Below, piece after piece: positions 42,776-51,651 of a stretch of 64,000 nucleotides of DNA. The translations under genes were made by a program, and so were the position numbers. This stretch comes from Lachnospiraceae bacterium. Lineage in GTDB: Bacteria > Bacillota > Clostridia > Lachnospirales > Lachnospiraceae. The first letter of the stretch is position 1. Each line of letters opens with the position of its first letter. The notes below the pieces were generated by a model. That model was not told where the DNA came from. It was given only the letters and a program-made list of their open reading frames with translations, and ran no database searches. The stretch lies in contig CABJBK010000003.1 in the NCBI GenBank assembly GCA_902363825.1, forward strand, positions 186,001 through 250,000, written 5' to 3'.

Positions 42776-43504
42776 TTAATGTGCGAGAAGCGAAAGGCGC
42801 TTCTCAAGATCGGTTACTGGTACCATGTGTTTATTTGCTTCCGGCTTTTTCTTAGGAATCAGTCGGGAAAGCAGTGAATCAGTGACGGCCTTGCGGGAGA
42901 AAAGCATCTCCGCGTCAGCCGTATCCTCAGGGACGGATTTTTCTCCATCCCCGAACAGAATCTCGTCAGCGAAGCCGAGCTTCACGGCTTCTTTGGCGTT
43001 CATCCATGTCTCGGCATCCATGAGCTGTGAAATCTTGTGACGGGAGAGCCCGGACTTGATTTCGTAGGCATTCATAATGGATTCCTTGACTTCGTTTAAC
43101 ATGTCGATGGCTTTCTGCATTTCCTCGGTATCACCGATGGCGATGGTTGCAGGGTTGTGTACCATCATCATGGCCACGGGACTCATGCAGACCTTTGTTC
43201 CGGCCATAGCGATAACCGATGCCGCCGAAGCAGCAAGAGCATCAATTTTGACCGTCACATCATGTGGGTAATCCATCAGCATGTTGTAGATCTGCGCAGC
43301 AGCAAAAACATCACCGCCCGGAGAGTTGATCCAGAGGGTGATGTTTTCATCGCCTGCATGCAGTTCATCACTAAATAGCTTGGGTGTTACTTCGTCGCCG
43401 AACCATGTCTCATCGGAAATTTCCCCGTCGAGGTAGAGTGTTCGGTCGGAGCCAAAACTGTCCGGCTCCTTGTTTCGCACCCAGTTCCAAAACTTTCTGG
43501 TCAT
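42776..43504 (-). CDS. ClpP-like head maturation protease
   Basis: The protein has 242 residues. INSPGGDVFAAAQIYN, the serine motif ALAASAASVIAMAG (Ser93) and MMMVHNP (His116) give the ClpP catalytic pattern. It cleaves the capsid N-terminal part during maturation. It overlaps the portal gene by 4 bp. Confidence 0.95.
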   Translation of the reverse strand: MTRKFWNWVRNKEPDSFGSDRTLYLDGEISDETWFGDEVTPKLFSDELHAGDENITLWINSPGGDVFAAAQIYNMLMDYPHDVTVKIDALAASAASVIAMAGTKVCMSPVAMMMVHNPATIAIGDTEEMQKAIDMLNEVKESIMNAYEIKSGLSRHKISQLMDAETWMNAKEAVKLGFADEILFGDGEKSVPEDTADAEMLFSRKAVTDSLLSRLIPKKKPEANKHMVPVTDLEKRLSLLAH

Positions 43505-44829
43505 AGTGCCTCCTTCTTTCTGAACCGGGTGCGCCCGTCTTCGGGTTCCGGTTCGGTTTGTGTTTCCTTCGTTTCATCAGCTTCCTCCTGCGTCTGTGCC
43601 GAGACCGCAAAAATGCCTGCGTCCTTGAGCTTGGTCATATTGCCATTGATCAGGTACAGGTCGCCGCCTTCCTCCTCCGGAATACGGTCGAGGTTTTCAA
43701 GCTCCCTGATATCGTTAGCGGACATCCAGCCATTCTGACGTCCGACCGCATAACCGTTCATGCGGCTCTGGTAGTCGCCTCTGAGAAGCCCGTCCACATT
43801 GAACTTAAAGAAGTATTCCTTCTTTTCATCCAGAGAGAGCAGGGCTCTCTGCATGGACTGTTCCCAGCGACATACCCACGGGTCGAGCGTGTATTTCACG
43901 AATTCCAGCGACTGTTGCTCGATATTTGAGAAGCTCGATTTCTCAAGGTCGCCGATCATGTGAGGCGGGATGCGGAAGATACGTGCGATCTCATTGATCT
44001 GGAACTTCCTTGTCTCCAAAAACTGCGCCTGTTCCGGTGAGATGGAGATAGGCGTATATTTCATACCTTCCTCCAGCACAGCTACCTTGTTAGCATTAGA
44101 GCTGCCGCCGAAGGCAGAGCTCCAGCTTTCTCTAACACGCTCCGGATCTTTAACCACACCGGGATGCTCCAAGATGCCGCCGGGAGTCGCACCGTTTGCA
44201 AAAAACTTAGCTCCGTATTCTTCGCAGGCTATTGCCATGCCGATGGCATTCTTAGCCATTGCAATCGGGCTGTAGCCCACAAGACCGTCAAAGCCAAGGC
44301 CGGGAACGTGCAGCACGTCGGACGGCTGGAGTCTTACACGGCTGCCATTCATCGTGTGCGCCTCATCCTGTGCTGTTTGGTATTCGTAATAAAGCTCTCC
44401 GTTTTCATCGCGGTTGACCGTCATACGATTCGGCATCAGAGGATAGAGCGCGACTACTTCGCCTTTGCCGTTCCGGATGATCTGGGCGTAGGCATTTCCC
44501 CACAGGAGTAGATGCGTCATCAATGTTTCCCGGAATACAAAGGATGTCATTTCCGGATTTGGCTCATCGTGAAGCAGGAAATAGAGCGGATGATTTATCG
44601 CTTTTTCCTTGCTGCCGCCTTCGCCGTATCGATAGAGGTGAATCGGCAGTCCTGCAATCGCCTCGGACAGAATCCTCACGCAGGAGTAGACCGCCGTCAT
44701 CTGCATGGCGGAGCGCTCCGTTACAGCCTTGCCGGAGGTCGTACCGCCGAAGAAGAAGCGGTAGGAGCTTCCGGTTGTTGAATTGGTAGGCTTATCTCTT
44801 GAACGAAACAGTCCTGAAAATATGCTCAT
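43501..44829 (-). CDS. HK97-type portal protein
   Basis: The protein has 442 residues. The start was chosen because AGGTG precedes this ATG; longer upstream frames read into terminase sequence. Features: RSAMQMTAVYSCVRILSEAI, HPLYFLLHDEPNPEMTS, GPS-like DVLHVPGLGFDGL and FQINEIARIFRIPPHMIGDL, all diagnostic. The 12-subunit ring is the DNA channel. Confidence 0.95.
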   Translation of the reverse strand: MSIFSGLFRSRDKPTNSTTGSSYRFFFGGTTSGKAVTERSAMQMTAVYSCVRILSEAIAGLPIHLYRYGEGGSKEKAINHPLYFLLHDEPNPEMTSFVFRETLMTHLLLWGNAYAQIIRNGKGEVVALYPLMPNRMTVNRDENGELYYEYQTAQDEAHTMNGSRVRLQPSDVLHVPGLGFDGLVGYSPIAMAKNAIGMAIACEEYGAKFFANGATPGGILEHPGVVKDPERVRESWSSAFGGSSNANKVAVLEEGMKYTPISISPEQAQFLETRKFQINEIARIFRIPPHMIGDLEKSSFSNIEQQSLEFVKYTLDPWVCRWEQSMQRALLSLDEKKEYFFKFNVDGLLRGDYQSRMNGYAVGRQNGWMSANDIRELENLDRIPEEEGGDLYLINGNMTKLKDAGIFAVSAQTQEEADETKETQTEPEPEDGRTRFRKKEAL

Positions 44830-44845
44830 ATTGATCACCTGCCTT

Positions 44846-46453
44846 TCAGATAAATAAAATGCCTCTGTCGTCATAGACAGAAGCACCGTTGTCATTGCCG
44901 CAGCGGATCGCACGGTCAAGCGCCATGATGGTGGCGATAGCACCGTCGATCTTCTCTGTAGATTTTTCCTTGTCAGCCTTGATATTTCCGGCTGGGTCAG
45001 TACGAATGAAGATGTTATCCATATTCCAGCGGAGCACCGGGTGGCCGCCGTGAGCGAGCTTTTGCTCAAGTGTCAGCTTCATGAGTTCCTTTGTGGGCGG
45101 GCTCATATCCTTAAAGCCCTGTCCGAAGGGCACGACAGTAAAGCCCATGTTCTCCAAGTTCTGAACCATCTGGACTGCTCCCCAGCGGTCGAATGCGATC
45201 TCGCGGATATTGAAGCGCTCGCCGAGGCGTTCGATGAATTTCTCGATATAGCCATAATGAATAACATTGCCCTCGGTGGTCTGCAGCATGCCTTCCTTTT
45301 CCCAACTGTCGTAGGGCACATGATCGCGCCTCACGCGAAGCTCCAGCGTATCCTCTGGCACCCAGAAGTACGGGAGGATCACATACTTGTCGTCTTCATC
45401 CCGTGGCGGGAATACCAGCACAAAGGAAGTAATATCCGTAGTGGAGGACAGGTCAAGACCGCCATAGCAGACACGGCCTTCGAGGTCGTCCTCATTAACT
45501 GGAAAGGCACAGGCGTCCCATTTATCCATTGGCATCCAGCGGACAGCCTGCTTTACCCATTGATTAAGGCGTAGCTGCCTGAAGGAATTCTCTTCACCGG
45601 GGTTTTGCTTTGCCGATTCGCAGGCCGCTTCCACCTTGTCAATGCCGACCGTGATACCGAGAGAGGGGTTTGCCTTTTTCCACACTTCCGGATCAGTCCA
45701 GTCCTCGTCAGGTTCTGCACCGTAAATGACTGGATAGAAGGTTGGATCGACCTTCCTGCCGTCGAGGATGTCCTGCGCTTTCTGGTGGACTTCATAGCAG
45801 ATGGTGTTTGTATCATTTCCAGCAGTGGTAATCAGGAAATACAGCGGCTGCATTCTGGCATCGCCGGAGCCCTTTGTCATTACATCAAAGAGTTTCCTGT
45901 TCGGCTGGGTGTGCAGCTCATCGAATACCACGCCGTGGATATTAAAGCCGTGCTTACTGTAGGCCTCAGCGGAGAGCACCTGATAGAAGCTGTTGGTAGG
46001 CTCATAGATGATCCGTTTCTGGGAGGTCAGTATTTTGACGCGACGATTAAGCGCCGGGCACATTCTCACCATATCCGCAGCAACATCAAAAACGATGGTG
46101 GCCTGTTGTCTATCTGCAGCGCAGCCGTAGACCTCGGCGCGTTCCTCACCGTCACCGCAGCAAAGGAGCAGGGCGACAGCAGCGGCCAGCTCTGACTTTC
46201 CCATTTTCTTAGGAATTTCGATATAGGCCGTATTGAACTGACGGTAACCGTTCGGCTTCAGGACACCGAACAGGTCGCGGATGATCCGTTCCTGCCAGTC
46301 GATGAGTTCGAAGGGCTTTCCTGCCCACGTGCCTTTGGTGTGGGTGAGCTGCTCGATGAACATCACCGCGAAGTCCGCCATCTGCTTGCTGTAGTGAGAA
46401 GTCTCTGCCATGAAGCGGGTCGGCTTATAGTTTTTCAGTTTTCGCATTGGCAC
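44846..46453 (-). CDS. Terminase large subunit
   Basis: The protein has 535 residues from a GTG 9 bp after GGAGG. The ATPase has the Walker A variant EIPKKMGKSEL and Walker B GVVFDELHTQP with C-motif LITTAGN. The nuclease domain has Asp residues in GGLDLSSTTDITSFV, REIAFDRWGA and the terminal DGAIATIMALDRA. It packages DNA into heads. Confidence 0.95.
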   Translation of the reverse strand: MPMRKLKNYKPTRFMAETSHYSKQMADFAVMFIEQLTHTKGTWAGKPFELIDWQERIIRDLFGVLKPNGYRQFNTAYIEIPKKMGKSELAAAVALLLCCGDGEERAEVYGCAADRQQATIVFDVAADMVRMCPALNRRVKILTSQKRIIYEPTNSFYQVLSAEAYSKHGFNIHGVVFDELHTQPNRKLFDVMTKGSGDARMQPLYFLITTAGNDTNTICYEVHQKAQDILDGRKVDPTFYPVIYGAEPDEDWTDPEVWKKANPSLGITVGIDKVEAACESAKQNPGEENSFRQLRLNQWVKQAVRWMPMDKWDACAFPVNEDDLEGRVCYGGLDLSSTTDITSFVLVFPPRDEDDKYVILPYFWVPEDTLELRVRRDHVPYDSWEKEGMLQTTEGNVIHYGYIEKFIERLGERFNIREIAFDRWGAVQMVQNLENMGFTVVPFGQGFKDMSPPTKELMKLTLEQKLAHGGHPVLRWNMDNIFIRTDPAGNIKADKEKSTEKIDGAIATIMALDRAIRCGNDNGASVYDDRGILFI

Positions 46454-46483
46454 GGTGGCCGCCTCCTTTCAGGGCAAAATAAA

Positions 46484-46501
46484 AGACCGCCATAGCGATC
46501 T
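46484..46501 (-). terminator. Short hairpin before the terminase gene
   Basis: On the minus strand AGATCGC and GCGGTCT pair with one G-U, followed by TTTATTTT. The same order of hairpin, T-rich stretch and AAAGGAGG is seen before the HNH gene (50857) and partly before the holin gene. It could reduce read-through between modules. Confidence 0.5.
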
Positions 46502-46568
46502 GGTATCAGTACGAGAGAAAGAGCCTACTGGCTCAGTCTCCCGGAATATTCATATTCGGGTTTAATGC

Positions 46569-46817
46569 TTAGTTGTGATTCTCCAGCAGGATGCAAAGCG
46601 CCATCTCTGCTTCTTTGCAGGTGGGATGAATGTCCCAGCCTCTGTCGTAGTTGCAAACGATCTTGCCGTCAATCTTGATCATGAGCTTGCTGATTCTGCC
46701 GCCGTTAATGCCGTAGGTCTCGCTTGGCTCATCGTAGTGCTTTACCCAGTAGTGGCACTTGGTATATTTTTCCTTGTCCTTGGCATCCGGGATGCCGATA
46801 ACTCCTTCGCTCCACAT
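46569..46817 (-). CDS. Small phage protein of unknown function
   Basis: The protein has 82 residues (KYTKCHYWVKHYDEPSETYG, later DRGWDIHPTCKEAEMALCIL). It looks like a compact alpha/beta domain of the kind often found in clostridial phages and plasmids. Function unknown. Confidence 0.7.
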   Translation of the reverse strand: MWSEGVIGIPDAKDKEKYTKCHYWVKHYDEPSETYGINGGRISKLMIKIDGKIVCNYDRGWDIHPTCKEAEMALCILLENHN

Positions 46818-46821
46818 TTCC

Positions 46822-47187
46822 TTACGCCTCCTTTACCGTCATCTTGAAGGCCGGGATGAGGGCGTGCTCGTCGCTTCCGAAGTGGGTGTAGCGCTCCTTG
46901 ACCTTTACAATTCCGTCCAGCGTGCAGCCGAGCTCCTCAAACTTTGCAATGGTCTCGATGAGGCTTGAGAAGGTGGAGCTGATGGTGAATTCCTTTACTC
47001 CGAGCTTCCGGCAATCTTCAAGGATCGCTTCGATGTCGTAATCCCAGATGACTTCGGCGAAGTTCGGCAGGTCGTTTCCGGCTTCCTTGCTGTAAAGGTA
47101 GGCCTGTCCCAGCGTCCACTGGCATCCGATCTCTTCCCAGCGCATTCCGGGCTTCGCGTTTTCTATGGCTTCGATTGTGTACTTCAT
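46822..47187 (-). CDS. Phage protein of unknown function
   Basis: The protein has 121 residues from an ATG preceded by AAGGAGG. A sequence such as MKYTIEAIENAKPGMRWEEI, then FTISSTFSSLIETIAKFEEL, looks like an alpha/beta fold. It is expressed from the promoter-like site at 47230. Function unknown. Confidence 0.7.
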   Translation of the reverse strand: MKYTIEAIENAKPGMRWEEIGCQWTLGQAYLYSKEAGNDLPNFAEVIWDYDIEAILEDCRKLGVKEFTISSTFSSLIETIAKFEELGCTLDGIVKVKERYTHFGSDEHALIPAFKMTVKEA

Positions 47188-47223
47188 GGTGGTTCCTCCT
47201 TGTGGTTGTTTTCCCTTTTGGTA

Positions 47224-47275
47224 TGTACATATATCACTCTGAACGCCTGTCATAGCAAGCTATTTATCGAAATAA
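47224..47275 (-). promoter_or_regulatory. Phage promoter-like site 2
   Basis: TTGCTA and GATATA (minus strand) stand 17 bp apart, with the spacer ending GTTCAGAGT. It is 43 bp before the gene at 47187. Confidence 0.6.
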
Positions 47276-47319
47276 ATGTGACAATCCTGAGGGAACATTT
47301 GAGGCCTAAATTGTGTAGT

Positions 47320-47496
47320 TTATGCCTCGCCGGACATGATGAATTTCACGTATTCAGACCGGTGATCCTCAAGGTATAAAACCAGCTCGTAGAAGTCCCG
47401 TTCATAGGCCAGCCGCTGCACCGTGTTTACATCGAACATATTTGTAAGGCCGGTATCCCGTATGGCGAGGATCTGCTCCTTTACCTTTTCGTCCAT
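47320..47496 (-). CDS. DUF5049-like small protein
   Basis: The protein has 58 residues (VKEQILAIRDTGLTNMFDV, then RLAYERDFYELVLYLEDHR), a pattern I recall from DUF5049. It stands next to a DUF4314-like gene. Role unknown. Confidence 0.75.
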   Translation of the reverse strand: MDEKVKEQILAIRDTGLTNMFDVNTVQRLAYERDFYELVLYLEDHRSEYVKFIMSGEA

Positions 47497-47497
47497 A

Positions 47498-47722
47498 TCA
47501 GTCCACCACCTTTCGCACACGGTCGATGCCGTAGATGACATTCAGGCCGGAGCCATTGTCCCAGTTCACCATAAGGCTGCCGGTATCGTCGACTCCCGTA
47601 ACGGTTCCCTTGGTGCCGATAGGCGGAGCCTGCACATCGTCCATCTGGAGAAGCTCCACGCGGGTGCCTGCCGGGTAGCGGGAGCGGAGCGCTTCAAGCT
47701 GCTCTTTTGTGATCATTCGCAT
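47498..47722 (-). CDS. DUF4314-like small protein
   Basis: The protein has 74 residues (ITKEQLEALRSRYPAGTRVE, then TKGTVTGVDDTGSLMVNWDN). The SH3-like pattern and the fixed GTKG-V-x-G-V-D-D motif match DUF4314. It overlaps the start of the previous gene's end by 10 bp. Confidence 0.82.
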   Translation of the reverse strand: MRMITKEQLEALRSRYPAGTRVELLQMDDVQAPPIGTKGTVTGVDDTGSLMVNWDNGSGLNVIYGIDRVRKVVD

Positions 47723-48381
47723 GCTGCCACCTCCTTTTCCGGTGCGCCGTTCTTCCAGCTGGAGTTGCCGGAGAGGTTCTTAAGGAGAATTTTGCGCTCT
47801 GCCTTATATTCGTTTCCGATGAAGCCAAGCCGCAGGAGGAAGCAGCGGAATGCGTACTTTTCGTTGTCAACTTCCTTCTCAGTGGCACTGATGCGCTTCA
47901 AATCCCGGCTCATCTTGCCAAGGGCTGCAATGAAGTGGGTGTAGGCCTTGACCTCATCCGGCTCCGGCATCTCAGTAAACCAAGGGAAGCTGACCGTATC
48001 CTCTGTGACTTCAATGCCAAGGTCGTCAATGCCGAGTGCCTTCTTGATGAGGCGTTCCTTGGCTGTGAGTAGGTTGGTGAGATTTCCGACCGCCACCTTG
48101 TCGAGCGGGAGGCTGACTGTAAGACCGGTGGCTTCATCGTCGCTTTCGACCTCTTCGGTATCCTCCGGTGTGAAGCCATCCGCGATCAGGTTGTGGATGA
48201 TGCGTTCCAGCTTGTCTGCGTCCTCGCAGGTTACGCCGCCTTCTTTGTCGACCGTGATGTCGCCGATCTCGTAAGCGCAGGTCGGCATACGCATGTAGAT
48301 CGCCTTGTCGCCGGTGAGGTTTTCAATGGCTGCGACTAATGCTTTTCTGTCGTTTCCGGTTACGTTGTAATTTGCTTTCAT
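47713..48381 (-). CDS. Phage/plasmid protein of unknown function
   Basis: The protein has 222 residues. NYNVTGNDRKALVAAIENLT is a characteristic start; the rest has a C-terminal helical region (NEKYAFRCFLLRLGFIGNEY). I recall similar proteins annotated as virulence-related in Firmicutes phages and plasmids, without known function. Its message starts at promoter-like site 3. Confidence 0.75.
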   Translation of the reverse strand: MKANYNVTGNDRKALVAAIENLTGDKAIYMRMPTCAYEIGDITVDKEGGVTCEDADKLERIIHNLIADGFTPEDTEEVESDDEATGLTVSLPLDKVAVGNLTNLLTAKERLIKKALGIDDLGIEVTEDTVSFPWFTEMPEPDEVKAYTHFIAALGKMSRDLKRISATEKEVDNEKYAFRCFLLRLGFIGNEYKAERKILLKNLSGNSSWKNGAPEKEVAACE

Positions 48382-48430
48382 GAGTGTGTTCCTCCTTTGT
48401 GAGATTAAGTTTTTTTGCTGTGCCTTTCGG

Positions 48431-48480
48431 CATGTATATACATCACTCTGAAAGCCTTATTTATCAAGCGATTTCCGACA
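48431..48480 (-). promoter_or_regulatory. Phage promoter-like site 3
   Basis: TTGATA and GATGTA (minus strand) stand 17 bp apart with the spacer ending CTTTCAGAGT, identical at 8 of the last 9 spacer bases to site 2. Confidence 0.6.
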
Positions 48481-48527
48481 TTTTCTTGAGTAGAAAATCG
48501 CCGAAGAATCCGGGCAGAAATTGTGTA

Positions 48528-49793
48528 TTATACACTCGCCGTCGGAGAGGTCTCGACTTCCTTTGCCAGAGCGGAATAGAGGAGCTTTTCGCCGTTTCTT
48601 ATTACATACACATTCTCATCATCACCGGTATCCTCCACGTAACGGCGAAGGATGACAGAGGCGTATTTCGGATCGAGCTCCATCATGTAGCAGACGCGGT
48701 TTAACTGCTCACAGGCCATCAGTGTGGAGCCGGAGCCGCCGAAGGTATCAATAACTACAGAATTCTCCTGAGAGGAATTCTGGATGGGATAGCCCAGAAG
48801 GTCGAGCGGCTTACTGGTCGGGTGATCCTTATTGCGTTTTGGCTTATCGTAGTTCCAGATGGTGGTCTGCTTGCGGTCGGAATACCACGGATGCTTGCCG
48901 TTTTGCAAAAAGCCGTAGAGCACAGGTTCATGCTGCCACTGATAATCGGAGCGACCGAGCACGAGGCTGTTCTTTACCCAGATACACACACCGGCGAGGT
49001 GAAAACCTGCGTCAATGAATGCCTTTCGGAACGTGAGCCCTTCGGTATCCGCATGGAAGCAGTAAGCGGCTCCGCCTTTTTCGAGGTGGTCAGCCATGTT
49101 CTTAAAAGCTGCCAGCAGGAACCTGTAAAATTCCTCGCCCTTGAGAGAGTCGTTCTGGATCGTAAGGCCGTCCGAGGCTTTGAAAGATACGCCGTAGGGC
49201 GGATCGGTCAGGACGAGGTTTGCTTTCTTGCCGTCCATGAGCTTTTCCACATCTTCCGGCGAGGTGGCATCGCCACACATAACACGATGCCTGCCGACTG
49301 TCCAGATGTCGCCGGGCTCCACGAAAGAAGCCTTCTCAAGGGCAGCGGTGAGGTCAAAGTCATCATCGGCGATGTCCTTTTCATTCCCGGTGCCGAGCAG
49401 CTTATCCAGCTCACCGGCGTCAAAGCCGAGGAGAGATAGGTCAAAGGACTGATCCTGCAGGTCAGATAATTCGACCGACAGCATTTCCTCATCCCAGCCT
49501 GCGTTGAGCGCCAGCTGATTGTCCGCAAGGATATACGCACGCTTTTGTGCTTCCGTCAGGTTCTCGGCAAAGACGCAGGGCACGGTTTCATATCCTTCCT
49601 CGCGGGCAGCCGTAACGCGACCGTGGCCGACGAGGATGTTATAATCTGCGTCAATGACCGCAGGACTCACAAAGCCGAACTCCCTGAGAGAAGCTCGGAG
49701 CTGTGCGATCTGTTCTTTGCTATGTGTCCGGGCATTCCGGTCATAGGGCACCAGCTTATCAATAGGTACCTGTTCCAATTTCTGTGTGTTCAT
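48528..49793 (-). CDS. DNA methyltransferase fused to a ParB/Srx-like domain
   Basis: The protein has 421 residues. Residues 1-90 are ParB-like (VPIDKLVPYDRNARTH, then ILVGHGRVTAAREEGYETVP). Residues about 160-410 are an adenine/cytosine-N4 methyltransferase with motif IV LVLTDPPYGVSF, motif I DTFGGSGSTLMACE and a TSKPLDLL segment. Such fusions often stand beside phage terminases and may mark packaging DNA or protect from host restriction. Confidence 0.92.
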   Translation of the reverse strand: MNTQKLEQVPIDKLVPYDRNARTHSKEQIAQLRASLREFGFVSPAVIDADYNILVGHGRVTAAREEGYETVPCVFAENLTEAQKRAYILADNQLALNAGWDEEMLSVELSDLQDQSFDLSLLGFDAGELDKLLGTGNEKDIADDDFDLTAALEKASFVEPGDIWTVGRHRVMCGDATSPEDVEKLMDGKKANLVLTDPPYGVSFKASDGLTIQNDSLKGEEFYRFLLAAFKNMADHLEKGGAAYCFHADTEGLTFRKAFIDAGFHLAGVCIWVKNSLVLGRSDYQWQHEPVLYGFLQNGKHPWYSDRKQTTIWNYDKPKRNKDHPTSKPLDLLGYPIQNSSQENSVVIDTFGGSGSTLMACEQLNRVCYMMELDPKYASVILRRYVEDTGDDENVYVIRNGEKLLYSALAKEVETSPTASV

Positions 49794-50375
49794 TTACATA
49801 TTCCTCCTGCTTCGAAGCAGCTGCTCCATCACGCTGTCCTGCGGGCTGCCCTCAAAGGGCTCGGTGCAGTTTTGCTTTACAATGTCGTAAATTTCGTACC
49901 AGAGCAGGTTGGCCTGCTTCTGAAAGTTCATCAAAAGCTGTGTGAAAGGGCTCGCAATGGCAGCGCCGGTGGTCGGGTGCTTTCCGAGCATTCCGTATTT
50001 GCTGACCGCTTCGGAACACTGGATATACCGGGCAAAGGCCTCAGAATAGCTTTCGAGCAGGCGCTTGTTTACCAGCCTCTCGCAGCCACGTTCCTTGAGC
50101 CACAGCCATGTTTCTTTATAGATTTCATCTGCGCCGAGGGGCTTGCCGTCCTTCTGCAGAGCAGAGAGGTAATCGTCCGGACTTGGCATATCCATGCCTT
50201 CCAGCTCTACGCCGTCACCGATGTCGTCAACATCGAAGTCGGTCATGTCTTCTGTGAAGTCCGGCAGCTCCATACGCTTTGCAGGTGCGCCTTTCATTAT
50301 TTTGTCGGCGAGGGCGTCCGGCTTGGAGCCAGCTTTGACACGCCGCCCGCCGCGATAGGTTCCGTCTTTCGCCAT
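49794..50375 (-). CDS. Terminase small subunit (P27-like)
   Basis: The protein has 193 residues from the ATG preceded by GGAAG. It has a basic N-terminus (AKDGTYRGGRRVKAG), then WLKERGCERLVNKRLLESYS and the P27-family pattern HPTTGAAIASPFTQLLMNFQ. It recognises phage DNA for packaging. Longer in-frame starts read into the previous gap. Confidence 0.88.
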   Translation of the reverse strand: MAKDGTYRGGRRVKAGSKPDALADKIMKGAPAKRMELPDFTEDMTDFDVDDIGDGVELEGMDMPSPDDYLSALQKDGKPLGADEIYKETWLWLKERGCERLVNKRLLESYSEAFARYIQCSEAVSKYGMLGKHPTTGAAIASPFTQLLMNFQKQANLLWYEIYDIVKQNCTEPFEGSPQDSVMEQLLRSRRNM

Positions 50376-50491
50376 GTCGATCACTTCCATTTCTGTGGTG
50401 CAGGGTTTAATACCCTGTTTGAATTGCAATTTTTGCGTAAAAGACCCCGCGCCGTTTTCCGGGGAAAAGGGTCGTAGAGATTTTGACCGCC

Positions 50492-50839
50492 CTACCGGTC
50501 GCCGCGCTCGTGGTGAATCTTCTCGTGACACGAACGACAAAGACTCATAAGGTTGGACTCGTCATTCGATCCTCCCTCAGCAAGCGGCACGATGTGGTGG
50601 ACTTCCTCAACCGCGACGTAGCGTCCTTCCTTTAAGCACTGCTCACAAAGCGGGTGCTTATGAACGTAGCGGTCACGGATTCGTTTCCATGCTCTGCCGT
50701 AGCGTTTGCCGGGAGAGTAGCCACGCTGGAACTTCTCGTAGTGCTGTTCCATGACCTTGGCGTGCTCCTCACAATAAACACCGTCCGTTAGGTGTGGGCA
50801 GCCGGGATAGCGGCACGGTCGTTGTGGTTTTCTTGGCAT
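50492..50839 (-). CDS. HNH endonuclease
   Basis: The protein has 115 residues. Zinc-binding CRYPGCPHL and CEEHAKV are followed by the HNH core VEEVHHIVPLAEGG, NLMSLCRSCHEKIHHE. HNH enzymes next to terminase genes stimulate DNA cutting during packaging. AAAGGAGG precedes the ATG. Confidence 0.95.
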   Translation of the reverse strand: MPRKPQRPCRYPGCPHLTDGVYCEEHAKVMEQHYEKFQRGYSPGKRYGRAWKRIRDRYVHKHPLCEQCLKEGRYVAVEEVHHIVPLAEGGSNDESNLMSLCRSCHEKIHHERGDR

Positions 50840-50937
50840 AAGCCGTGCCTCCTTTCAGGGCATAAAGAAAGCCCTGCAGGATGTTCCCGCAAGGCTTGTG
50901 TGCTGCGCGTGCAGCTGTTTCTTTATTCTTTTCGCTG

Positions 50938-50998
50938 ATTATATACTATCATAAAGGGCGGGTGGACATCTTAGGACAAAGCAGGACATTTCGGGCGC
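50938..50998 (-). promoter_or_regulatory. Late promoter with three 10-bp-phased repeats
   Basis: On the minus strand a TATAAT box (50943-50938) has no -35 hexamer at 17 bp. TGTCC occurs three times with exact 10-bp spacing (plus-strand GGACA at 50964, 50974 and 50984), the last overlapping the -35 position. The layout fits an activator-dependent late promoter, with the ArpU-like protein encoded just upstream. Confidence 0.65.
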
Positions 50999-51001
50999 AT
51001 T

Positions 51002-51430
51002 TCAAATGATAATTGGATCATCCGGAAGTGTTACATGAAGGAGCGCCTTGCCGTGCCAGCGACGAATGGTGCGGGCATCTGCACAGAGCTCCATTCCGAT
51101 CTGCTCCCATGTATAGTTATGGATGTACCGGTACTTGAGTACCATGCGCTCGTCGGTATCAGGAACTGCCTCAATGACCTCCCGTATCTGTTTCTTAAGG
51201 TCTGATAGCATTTCCAGCTCACCGGCGATTTTCTTTTCCAGAGTCCACAGCTTCTCAAGCGTTCGGACAAAGGGTGCTTCCGTATTTCGGGAAGTCTGCA
51301 CGCGGTCTTTATCATATTGGATAGCCGACACGCTACCCGCCATCTCACGCAGGTTTTGTGCTTCCATCGTGTCGGACTTGATTCTCTGATCAAGGCGGTA
51401 GGCCTGATGGAGATATTCTTTTACTGTCAT
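51002..51430 (-). CDS. ArpU-like late regulator (DUF1492, sigma region 4 type)
   Basis: The protein has 142 residues. The helix-turn-helix DERMVLKYRYIHNYTWEQIG, then ADARTIRRWHGKAL, resembles sigma region 4. A coiled region comes before. ArpU-type proteins turn on the late genes in many Firmicutes phages. It sits directly before the late promoter at 50938. Confidence 0.88.
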   Translation of the reverse strand: MTVKEYLHQAYRLDQRIKSDTMEAQNLREMAGSVSAIQYDKDRVQTSRNTEAPFVRTLEKLWTLEKKIAGELEMLSDLKKQIREVIEAVPDTDERMVLKYRYIHNYTWEQIGMELCADARTIRRWHGKALLHVTLPDDPIII

Positions 51431-51651
51431 AAGGACTTCGCCTCCTCTCGTAGTTTTTGTATGAGATACTCGCCATCCACACTCGTCAGTGCTTTGTACC
51501 AGCCGGAGCGGAAGAACCGTTCACATTCCATTGCATCCGACATGGCGGCTTGATTGCCGGGCTTCTTTTTCAGGCGCTTCAGGGAGTCCCGGTAATCCTT
51601 CACTGCCTGCAGCACGATGGCATTGGCGAGATTTTCATAAGGATCGGTCAT
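51427..51651 (-). CDS. Small phage protein of unknown function
   Basis: The protein has 74 residues (DPYENLANAIVLQAVKDYRD, then AMSDAMECERFFRSGWYKAL). It is a helical protein seen before ArpU-like genes in many phages. Its ATG overlaps the helicase stop (TGATG) and its stop overlaps the next ATG. Confidence 0.78.
   Translation of the reverse strand: MTDPYENLANAIVLQAVKDYRDSLKRLKKKPGNQAAMSDAMECERFFRSGWYKALTSVDGEYLIQKLREEAKSL

Noticed and set aside
49545..50477. Open frame of 310 codons on the plus strand opposite terminase and methyltransferase genes
   Set aside because: Antisense of two well-supported phage genes; its sequence matches no protein pattern.
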